DNA of 23,144 nt from an uncultured Bacteroides sp. (lineage in GTDB: Bacteria; Bacteroidota; Bacteroidia; Bacteroidales; Bacteroidaceae): the NCBI GenBank assembly GCA_905201685.1, contig CAJKOW010000032.1, positions 1 to 23,144 on the forward strand, read 5' to 3'. The notes beneath the pieces were generated by a model that did not search any database, had not been told where the DNA came from, and was given only the letters and a program-made list of their open reading frames with translations. This document shows, piece after piece, positions 1 through 6,088 of the stretch. How positions within the stretch are numbered: position 1 is the first letter of the stretch; each line of letters opens with the position of its first letter. The position numbers were made by a program, and so were the translations under genes.

Positions 1-3
1 ATG

Positions 4-68
4 ATTATTCTTCTTTCTCGGTGTTTTTCCGTGTAATCCGTGCCTAAAAATAACAGGATGTCAGTTAC
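4..68. repeat. Dispersed intergenic repeat, CCGTG family, copy 1
   Basis: About 65 bases that match the reverse complement of 5682-5745 with roughly eight differences and one length change, read by eye. It contains TTCCGTGTAATCCGTG at 27-42, found again exactly and in the same direction at 5757-5772. It is not part of any convincing reading frame. Similar CCGTGTAATCCGTGG strings are, as I recall, scattered between genes in many Bacteroides genomes. What they do is unknown to me. Confidence 0.75.
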
Positions 69-89
69 TTTTGGTTTAGATACACCCTT

Positions 90-206
90 TTAGAAGTTAA
101 AGCCAATAGTTCGAGTATAGGATCGGCATACTTTCACAAAGGTATTGGCTTAACTTCTTAACTCCTTAACTTCTTAACTCCTGCAAGTTTCGGTAAAAAA
201 CGAAAC
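90..206. repeat. Octamer palindromic repeat element, copy R1
   Basis: The left half is TTAGAAGTTAAAGCCAATAG (90-109). A variable loop of 22 bases follows, then a 24-base core (132-155) carrying CACAAAGGTATTGGC. Octamers TTAACTTC/TTAACTCC run in four alternating copies from 150 to 181. The end is a small hairpin, GTTTCGGTAAAAAACGAAAC (187-206). The GCCAATA and TATTGGC halves are inverted relative to each other, so the RNA could fold into a long stem. Copies R2 (5818-6008) and R3 (7670-7902) share this design. Bases 176-206 are identical to 5978-6008. Confidence 0.8.
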
Positions 207-215
207 GTGACGCAC

Positions 216-253
216 TATATACGCGCGCACGTGCATGCGCGTGGGTGTGTGTG
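216..253. other. Alternating purine-pyrimidine tract
   Basis: Bases 216-243 alternate pyrimidine and purine without a break for 28 bases (TATATA, then CGCGCGCACGTG, then CATGCGCGTG). After two extra G residues a GTGTGTGTG run (245-253) follows. Such sequence is of the kind that can adopt left-handed Z-DNA under negative supercoiling. It lies in the non-coding gap downstream of the MATE gene. No function can be read from it. Confidence 0.6.
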
Positions 254-262
254 AGGGAAGCT

Positions 263-286
263 GCAAGATTGCAAGATTGCAAGATT
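263..286. repeat. Three tandem GCAAGATT octamers
   Basis: GCAAGATT occurs three times head to tail with no mismatch (263-270, 271-278, 279-286), just after the alternating tract. The period of eight matches the octamer period of the neighbouring palindromic repeat, but the sequence is different. Copy number could vary between strains by slippage. Confidence 0.8.
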
Positions 287-314
287 CGCATCGGCTTCAT
301 CGCTGTCTGTGTCC

Positions 315-394
315 GTCCGCGTAGTCCTGTGGTGAAGCGGGTGAGGACTGAAAGATATGGCTACTCGGTGAAACCCTGTGTCCTCTGCGGTGGA
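315..394. repeat. Two diverged CCGTG-family motifs next to the MATE 3' end
   Basis: Bases 315-336 (GTCCGCGTAGTCCTGTGG and on) and 375-394 (CCTGTGTCCTCTGCGGTGGA) resemble the CCGTGTAATCCGTGG motif at 27-46 in order and spacing but with several changes. With the elements above, most of the first 408 bases are repeats of one kind or another. I see no gene in this stretch and no strong terminator for the MATE gene; GACCG/CGGTC near 391-406 is only a weak stem. Confidence 0.45.
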
Positions 395-408
395 CCGTCG
401 GCCGGTCT

Positions 409-1752
409 TTAAATCTGCCTCTGCTTCCAGTTGCCTTTGCGCAGGTAATAGTAGCAGAAAAGGAAGATGAAGGTGGAGTAAACAATCTCGGAAGTCCAGC
501 ACAGGGCGACATCGATGCGCAGGTAGAGGATAATGAACGTGATATAGGCCACATAGATGACCAATACGGACAGTTCGAGGCCGAGGGCGGTCCGGGTATT
601 GCCTGTGCCCGAAACGGCCTGAAAATAGACGTTAGCGGGGATCAGGAAGAGGTAGGTGGAACACATGACCCACAGCGAAGGCACTGAGGCTTGACGAAGG
701 TCGGGCATGTCGGTGTAGATGCTTAGTATCAGCTCGGGGAAGAGGCAGAAGAGCAGGCCCAATGGCACTACCAACAGATAGGCCAGACGGATGTGCTGAC
801 GGATGGTGGTGTGGACGGAATCGGCCTGTCCGGCGCCTATCAGGTTGCTGACGAGCGAGCCGCAGGTTGATGCGAAGGCCATCATGACCATGAAGAGGAT
901 GCCGCTAACGCTGCGTATGATGTTGGTGATGGCCAGCGGACGCTCGCCCAGGTGCTCGATGTAGAGGAAAAACAGGAACCACGTGGCGAGGGACAGGAAG
1001 TTCTGTAACATGGTCCAGAATGAGACGTTGAGCATGTGGCGCAGTACGGGCAACTGAAGCGGGGGAATGCGGTCGAGGCCGTACTTGCGGCAGTCGATGC
1101 GGCAGCGTGTATAGACAATGAAGAAGGCAAGCGAAATCAGTTCGGCCAGCGACGATCCGATGGCTGCACCGGCAATGCCCAATGCGGGAAAGCCCAACTT
1201 GCCGAAGATGAGAATGTAGTTGAAGACGACGTTGCTGAGGACCATGACGATGGAGTTGAGCGTCAGCGTCCTGGTCTGCATGGTGCCCAGAAAGAAGGCA
1301 CGGAAGATGATGGCGCTGAACGAGAAGAAGGCGCCGAATACGCGCCAGTGCAGGTAGCCGGTGGCTGCTTCGTAGATTTGCGGCGATTCGATGATGTGCC
1401 TCAGCAGGATGGGCGAGAAGCAGTAGGAGAGCAGGAACAGGACGGCTGCCAGGAGGATCTGGAAGTAGATGCCCTGATAGAACAGCGCACCTATTTGCGT
1501 GTAGTTCTGTTCGCCGTTGCGCCGGGCCATGAGTATCTGGGCTCCGATGCTGAAGCCGAATGCTACCATGAAGATGACGGTATAGAATACTCCCGCGATG
1601 GCTGAAGCGCCTAATTCGACCTCGCCGACACGCCCCAGAAAGGCGGTATCGGTCATTCCGATCATTTGTTCCATGAGCAGACTGATGAGGATGGGGTAGG
1701 CGATGTGCCAGATTTGCTTGTCGGTATAGGGGGCGGGAGATGTTGGTTTCAT
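409..1752 (-). CDS. MATE-family multidrug/cation exporter
   Basis: A 447-residue inner-membrane transporter of the MATE (NorM/DinF-like) family, expected to export drugs or metabolites in exchange for Na+ or H+. The sequence has about twelve hydrophobic segments. The opening DKQIWHIAYPILISLLMEQM followed by GMTDTAFLGRVGEVELGASA is the typical N-terminal repeat of Bacteroidota MATE proteins, and a matching half (NIIRSVSGILFMVMMAFAST) lies past the middle. An upstream in-frame ATG at 1815 would add 21 polar residues, but that start falls inside an inverted repeat. I prefer the ATG at 1752 (MKPTSPAPYTDKQ), which gives the usual family length. It lies 180 bases downstream of yidC on the same strand and may be cotranscribed with it. 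The substrate cannot be inferred. Confidence 0.88.
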   Translation of the reverse strand: MKPTSPAPYTDKQIWHIAYPILISLLMEQMIGMTDTAFLGRVGEVELGASAIAGVFYTVIFMVAFGFSIGAQILMARRNGEQNYTQIGALFYQGIYFQILLAAVLFLLSYCFSPILLRHIIESPQIYEAATGYLHWRVFGAFFSFSAIIFRAFFLGTMQTRTLTLNSIVMVLSNVVFNYILIFGKLGFPALGIAGAAIGSSLAELISLAFFIVYTRCRIDCRKYGLDRIPPLQLPVLRHMLNVSFWTMLQNFLSLATWFLFFLYIEHLGERPLAITNIIRSVSGILFMVMMAFASTCGSLVSNLIGAGQADSVHTTIRQHIRLAYLLVVPLGLLFCLFPELILSIYTDMPDLRQASVPSLWVMCSTYLFLIPANVYFQAVSGTGNTRTALGLELSVLVIYVAYITFIILYLRIDVALCWTSEIVYSTFIFLFCYYYLRKGNWKQRQI

Positions 1753-1780
1753 ATCTTGGCTTCGGATTGGTTGGTATAGA

Positions 1781-1861
1781 AATGACGCGGAATACACAGA
1801 TTGGGACTCGTGCACCGTTGCTGTGGAACGATGTTTGAAAATCTATGTTGTCCGCGTCATT
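1781..1861. repeat. Inverted repeat between yidC and the MATE gene
   Basis: Two 22-base arms (1781-1802 and 1840-1861) are complementary at 19 of 22 positions, with a 37-base loop. The arm starts AATGACGCGGAA and resembles GGATGACGCGGAAAAACGCA in the copy at 5682-5745, so it appears to belong to the same dispersed family. It sits just upstream of the chosen MATE start. It could act as an mRNA processing or partial termination hairpin, but there is no T-tract. Confidence 0.65.
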
Positions 1862-1932
1862 CTTTGACTGCGCTGACTGCAGGCCGGTGGTTCAGATGGG
1901 ACGGCCGACCTGCCGCTGACAGTCGGTCGGAT

Positions 1933-3789
1933 TTACTTGCGACCTTGATTCTGTCTTTGCTTCATTAGTTCTTCCTGTTGCTTCTGCATGGCCTCGAGGC
2001 GGGCAGCGAAACTTGACTTTTTCATCTGCTTGGGATCCTTCTTGTTAGCTTCGAGCTGTGCCAGCAGGGCTTCCTCGTTGGTCGTCTTGCGCAGGATGAT
2101 GGTGGTGGCAACACTGATCAGCGTGGAGAGGAAGTAGTAGTAGTTCAGTCCCGAAGGATAATCGTTCAGGATGAACAGGAACATGATGGGCATCAGGTAG
2201 GACATCCACTTCATGGCTGCCATTTGCGGGTTGGCACCGGTGTCCTGCTGCTGCATCATGTATCGGGTGTTCAGAATGTTCGTAACCGTCATCAGCAGAC
2301 AGAACAGACTGAGGTGGCTGCCTAAGAACGGGATGTGGAACGGGAAGTTGATGAATGCGTCGTACGTGGAGAGGTCGTCGGCCCACAGGAAGCTTTGCTG
2401 ACGCAACTCGATGGCGCTCGGCACAAAGAGGAACAAGGCCATCAGGATGGGGAACTGGATGAGCATCGGCAAGCATCCGCCCATCGGGCTGACGCCGTAC
2501 AGGCTGTAGAGGCTCATGATTTCCTGCTGCTTCTTCATGGCGTCTTCCTGCTTGGGGTATTTCTTGTTGATCTCGTCGATTTTCGGCTTCAGTACGCGCA
2601 TCTTGGCCGATGACATGTAGGTCTTCCAGGTGGCGGGGAATACGACAGCTTTGACGATGAGCGTCATGAACAGCAGGACAAGTCCCATGCTCAGTCCCCA
2701 GCTTGACAGCCAGTCGAAGATGTTGATGGTGAACCACTTGTTGATCCAGCGCAGAAGAGGCCAGCCCAAATAGACCAAGCGGTTCAGTTCCCACTTGTCG
2801 TCGCGGTCTTTGTCGAGGGCTGTCAGCGTCTTGTAGTGGTTGGGACCGAAGTAGAAGTGGAGCTGGGTAGGCGTCTGACCGGTCGGGTCGAAAGCCGTAC
2901 TCATCTCGGCTGCATAGTCCTTGATGTAGCCGCTGCCCTGGGGCTCCATTTTCGATGTCAGCTTGCTCTTCTCGAAGCTGGATTCGGACAGGAATACGGA
3001 CGAGAAGAACTGATTCTTGAATGCAATCCAGTCGAGGGGTTCGGATACTTCGGCTTCGTCGTTCTTCGAGGCCGAGAGGTAATCGGTGCTCTCGCCGGTG
3101 ATCTTATAGGTCAGTTCGGCCAGGCGGTTTTCGTAAGTGTATCCTTTCTCGATCTGGCGGGCACGTTGCGCCCATTCAATGTCGATCGACTTGTTGCTTG
3201 CAGCCAGCTTGTCGCCCATGTTCACTGCTTGGATGGTAAAGTCGAGCAGGTAAGTGTCGGGGTGCATGGCATAGGTGAAGTCGATGTAGCTTGCACTGTC
3301 GGCTGCCAGACGCATGGTCACAGTGCTGTCGGTCTGATTGACAGGTGTGAAATAATAATCCTGCGTCTGTATGGTCTCCTTCTTGTTGTAGAACAGGAAG
3401 TTCATGGAAGCATCCTTGCCACTGAACAAGGTGACGGGGGTCTTTTTGTCCTGTCCCATGTATTCTTTCAACGTGGCCGATGCGATTCGACCGCCTTTGG
3501 TGTCAATGACAATCTTTGCGACATTGTTCTGCAGTGTGACTTGCTTGTCTGTGCCTTTTCGGGCATTGAAGAACAGGCTGGTTGAGTCCAGGCTCTGCTT
3601 TTCGATCTCGTTGGCCAGTGCGGCTTCGGCTTTGGCTTTCAGATCGGCTTCGCGTTGTTGTACTTGGGCGATGGAGTCATAGTAGCGTTGCTGGGCTGCT
3701 CTTTCTGCCTCGCTCGGACGGCTCAGGAAGCTGAAGACCACGAGTACAATGACAATCAGAACCAGACCTGTAATGGTATTTTTATCCAT
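1933..3789 (-). CDS. yidC: YidC/Oxa1 membrane protein insertase
   Basis: A 618-residue insertase that places proteins into the inner membrane alone or with SecYEG. Residues 5-22 form the first membrane helix. A charged, helical stretch (25-65) leads into a large periplasmic domain (about 70-340). The conserved Oxa1 core follows (about 355-575), including AKMRVLKPKIDEINKKYP in the cytoplasmic loop and YSLYGVSPMGGCLPMLIQFP. The C-terminal tail (about 580-618) is basic and glutamine-rich, as in Bacteroidota YidC. The groove position held by Arg366 in E. coli (TIIVRG) is Lys380 here (TLIVKA), a conservative change. The start is 42 bases after the pyrG stop on the same strand, so the two are probably one operon. 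There is no clear promoter in the gap. Confidence 0.96.
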   Translation of the reverse strand: MDKNTITGLVLIVIVLVVFSFLSRPSEAERAAQQRYYDSIAQVQQREADLKAKAEAALANEIEKQSLDSTSLFFNARKGTDKQVTLQNNVAKIVIDTKGGRIASATLKEYMGQDKKTPVTLFSGKDASMNFLFYNKKETIQTQDYYFTPVNQTDSTVTMRLAADSASYIDFTYAMHPDTYLLDFTIQAVNMGDKLAASNKSIDIEWAQRARQIEKGYTYENRLAELTYKITGESTDYLSASKNDEAEVSEPLDWIAFKNQFFSSVFLSESSFEKSKLTSKMEPQGSGYIKDYAAEMSTAFDPTGQTPTQLHFYFGPNHYKTLTALDKDRDDKWELNRLVYLGWPLLRWINKWFTINIFDWLSSWGLSMGLVLLFMTLIVKAVVFPATWKTYMSSAKMRVLKPKIDEINKKYPKQEDAMKKQQEIMSLYSLYGVSPMGGCLPMLIQFPILMALFLFVPSAIELRQQSFLWADDLSTYDAFINFPFHIPFLGSHLSLFCLLMTVTNILNTRYMMQQQDTGANPQMAAMKWMSYLMPIMFLFILNDYPSGLNYYYFLSTLISVATTIILRKTTNEEALLAQLEANKKDPKQMKKSSFAARLEAMQKQQEELMKQRQNQGRK

Positions 3790-3831
3790 GTAGTCAGTAA
3801 AATATAATTAATGTTTTTATGAATGATGTTA

Positions 3832-5478
3832 TCATTTTTCTGCTGTAGCCTTTTCATTTGCGGCTTTGTCGCGCTCGTTTTCGATGGCGGCTTTTACAAA
3901 TGAAACGAACAACGGATGGGGCTTCAATACGGTGCTGCTGTATTCCGGATGGAACTGGGTGCCGATATACCATCTGAGGGTCGGTATTTCGACGATTTCG
4001 ACTAAGTCGGATTCGGGATTGATGCCTACGCACTTCATGCCTGCTGCTTCGTATTCGTCCTTGTATTGGTTGTTGAATTCGTAGCGGTGGCGGTGGCGTT
4101 CCTGAATGTGCTCTTCGCCGTAGGCTTCGTATGCCTTGCTGCCTTTCTTCAGTACGCATTCGTATGCGCCCAGACGCATGGTGCCTCCCATGTTGGTGAT
4201 GGACTTCTGCTCTTCCATGATGTCGATGACGTTATGGGGCGTCTTTTCGTCCATTTCGCGCGAATTGGCGTCGGCGTATCCCAACACGTTGCGGGCAAAC
4301 TCGATGGCCATGCACTGCATGCCCAAGCAGATGCCGAAGGTGGGGATATCGTGAGTGCGGGCGTATTTGATAGCTACGAATTTACCGGGGATGCCTCGTT
4401 CTCCGAAACCCGGTCCGATGAGTACGCCAGCCTTGTCTTTCAGTGCTTCGGCTACGTTGTCTTCGGTCAGCTTTTCGCTGTTGACAAAGTCAACTTCTAC
4501 TTTGCGGTCATTGTATGTTCCGGCTTGTGACAAGGCTTCGCGAATGGACTTGTAGGCATCCTGAAGGTCGTATTTGCCTACGAGGGCAATGTGCAGGGGA
4601 GCGGTCTTCTCGGCCTTGTGACGGCGTTCCAGGAAAGCACGCCACGGTCCCAAGCCCGGCGTGTCGCCGACGGGCAGGTCCATCTTCTTCAGGATGGTTG
4701 CGTCGAGTTTCTGTTCCTGCATCAGGATGGGTACTTCGTAGATGGTAGGTGCGTCGATGCTCTGTACGACAGCTTCTTCATCGACATTACAGAACTGGGC
4801 CACTTTTTTCCTGAGGTTGGCATTCAGCTCGTGTTCGGTACGCAGAACCAGGATGTCGGGCTGGATACCTACGCTTTGCAGCTCTTTGACGGAGTGCTGG
4901 GTCGGCTTGGTCTTCAGTTCGCCGGCAGCAGCCAGGTAGGGTACATAAGTAAGGTGTACGCACAAAGCGTCTTTTCCTAATTCTCTTTTCAGCTGGCGGA
5001 TGCTTTCCAGGTAGGGCAGTGATTCGATGTCGCCTACGGTACCTCCGATTTCGGTGATGACGAAATCGAATTTGTATTTGTTGCCCAACAGTTTGACGTT
5101 GCGCTTGATTTCGTCGGTGATATGGGGGATGATCTGGATGGTTTTTCCGAGATAATCGCCTCTACGTTCTTTGTCGATCACACTCTTGTAGATGCGGCCG
5201 GTCGTGATGTTGTTGGCTTTTGTGGTCTGGATGCCTAAGAAACGTTCGTAGTGTCCTAAGTCCAGATCGGCTTCGTGACCGTCAACCGTTACGTAACATT
5301 CTCCGTGTTCGTAAGGATTCAGCGTACCCGGGTCGATGTTGATGTACGGGTCGAACTTCTGGATTGTAACTTTGTAACCTCTTGCTTGCAGCAATTTACC
5401 GATGGAGGATGAGATAATGCCTTTTCCTAACGAAGAGGCAACGCCACCAGTGACGAAAATATACTTTGTTTCTCCCAC
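3832..5478 (-). CDS. pyrG: CTP synthase (glutamine-hydrolysing)
   Basis: A 548-residue cytoplasmic enzyme that makes CTP from UTP, ATP and glutamine, the last step of pyrimidine nucleotide synthesis. The N-terminal synthetase domain (1-about 280) carries the nucleotide loop TGGVASSLGKGI (10-21) and KFDPYINIDPGTLNP (41-55). The C-terminal class I glutamine amidotransferase domain has its nucleophile in FGICLGMQ (Cys384) and the partner residues in QFHPEYSS (His510, Glu512). The length is normal for the family. The first codon is GTG rather than ATG (MGETKYIF); there is no in-frame ATG just upstream. It is the first gene of a leftward run with yidC, and is divergent from the DUF3078 gene across a 610-base repeat-rich gap. 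Confidence 0.98.
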   Translation of the reverse strand: MGETKYIFVTGGVASSLGKGIISSSIGKLLQARGYKVTIQKFDPYINIDPGTLNPYEHGECYVTVDGHEADLDLGHYERFLGIQTTKANNITTGRIYKSVIDKERRGDYLGKTIQIIPHITDEIKRNVKLLGNKYKFDFVITEIGGTVGDIESLPYLESIRQLKRELGKDALCVHLTYVPYLAAAGELKTKPTQHSVKELQSVGIQPDILVLRTEHELNANLRKKVAQFCNVDEEAVVQSIDAPTIYEVPILMQEQKLDATILKKMDLPVGDTPGLGPWRAFLERRHKAEKTAPLHIALVGKYDLQDAYKSIREALSQAGTYNDRKVEVDFVNSEKLTEDNVAEALKDKAGVLIGPGFGERGIPGKFVAIKYARTHDIPTFGICLGMQCMAIEFARNVLGYADANSREMDEKTPHNVIDIMEEQKSITNMGGTMRLGAYECVLKKGSKAYEAYGEEHIQERHRHRYEFNNQYKDEYEAAGMKCVGINPESDLVEIVEIPTLRWYIGTQFHPEYSSTVLKPHPLFVSFVKAAIENERDKAANEKATAEK

Positions 5479-5519
5479 AGCTATACTGTTTTTAATTAAT
5501 TTGTTTTCAATTTAAAGCG

Positions 5520-5527
5520 CAAAATTA
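5520..5527 (-). promoter_or_regulatory. Possible -7 element for pyrG-yidC
   Basis: On the minus strand this reads TAATTTTG, a match to the Bacteroidota -7 consensus TAnnTTTG, 42 bases before the pyrG GTG. No convincing TTG or TTTG -33 box lies at the usual distance; the upstream sequence is a T-rich run. The assignment rests on one motif and on position. Confidence 0.45.
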
Positions 5528-5681
5528 TGAAAAAAAAGAGGAAGTACATAAGGTTTGGCAAAAACAATTGTGAAAAACCTTGGAAGACGTCTATTTTGCC
5601 GAAGTTTCGGATGGATTTGTTCGCGCTGAGGTTAAGAGGGTGAATCCAAACAAAGGTATCTGAGAGGGGACAAAACAGAAA

Positions 5682-5745
5682 GTGACTGACATCTTGTTAT
5701 TTTTAGGCACGGATGACGCGGAAAAACGCAGAGAAAAAGAATAAT
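5682..5745. repeat. Dispersed intergenic repeat, CCGTG family, copy 2 (inverted)
   Basis: This is the inverted partner of 4-68. On the plus strand it contains TTTTTAGGCACGGATGACGC followed by GGAAAAACGCAGAG. A second motif in the opposite sense, TTCCGTGTAATCCGTGGCTAAA split across 5757-5778, follows within a few bases, so the pair can form an imperfect stem. The stretch 5528-5681 between this and pyrG holds no gene that I can support. Confidence 0.75.
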
Positions 5746-5756
5746 TATCCGTGAAC

Positions 5757-5778
5757 TTCCGTGTAATCCGTGGCTAAA
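5757..5778 (+). repeat. CCGTGTAATCCGTG motif, direct copy of 27-48
   Basis: The first 16 bases (5757-5772) are identical to 27-42 and are followed in both places by a C/G difference and then CTAAA. A GATACAC string lies 25-50 bases further on in both copies, and the octamer palindrome follows. This shared order is what suggests a composite repeat rather than two unrelated short matches. Confidence 0.7.
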
Positions 5779-5817
5779 GGAAAGCGGTTCCTTTATTTGA
5801 TACACTTAATTAATTTC

Positions 5818-6008
5818 TTAAGTTTCGCAAGTCTATTAATAGGTTGTAGTTAAGGAGTTAAGAAGTTAAGGAGTTAAGCCAATGCCTTTGTGAAAAAGGA
5901 TACAGGCCATACACTTCATCTATTGGCTTTAACTCCTAAACCCACCTTAGTGGGTGATAACTTCTTCTAACTCCTGTAACTCCTGCAAGTTTCGGTAAAA
6001 AACGAAAC
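5818..6008. repeat. Octamer palindromic repeat element, copy R2
   Basis: Octamers GTTAAGGA, GTTAAGAA, GTTAAGGA, GTTAAGCC run from 5849 to 5880. The conserved 24-base core (5872-5895) matches R1 and R3 in reverse complement with one mismatch. CTATTGGCTTTAACTCCTAA (5920-5939) is the other half of the palindrome. A small hairpin, ACCCAC-CTTA-GTGGGT, occupies 5940-5955. The last 31 bases (5978-6008) equal 176-206 exactly. The outer flank 5818-5849 matches 7871-7902 of R3, inverted, at 28 of 32 positions. The element lies between two divergent genes. Confidence 0.8.
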
Positions 6009-6031
6009 TACGGATTTTAACTTCTCGCAGG

Positions 6032-6062
6032 TTGTTTCCTATATAAAATAAAGCTATTTTTG
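6032..6062 (+). promoter_or_regulatory. Promoter of the DUF3078 gene
   Basis: TTGTTT at 6032-6037 and TATTTTTG at 6055-6062 fit the Bacteroidota -33 (TTTG-like) and -7 (TAnnTTTG) elements with a 17-base spacer. Transcription would start near 6069, about 20 bases before the ATG at 6089. The -33 box begins only 23 bases after the end of repeat R2. Confidence 0.65.
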
Positions 6063-6088
6063 CACTCGAATCATAAACATAGGGCTTA

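Noticed and set aside
1905..1930. CCGACC/GGTCGG stem just after yidC as a terminator
   Set aside because: It is a six-base stem with a 14-base loop and no T-run on the minus strand.
5592..5602. CTATTTTGCCG as a plus-strand promoter
   Set aside because: It is one base short of TAnnTTTG and lies almost 500 bases before the next plus-strand gene, which has a better promoter close by.
1..6010. A CRISPR array, suggested by repeated AT-rich units
   Set aside because: The units are 8 bases long and directly adjoining, with no unique spacers of constant length and no cas genes in the window.
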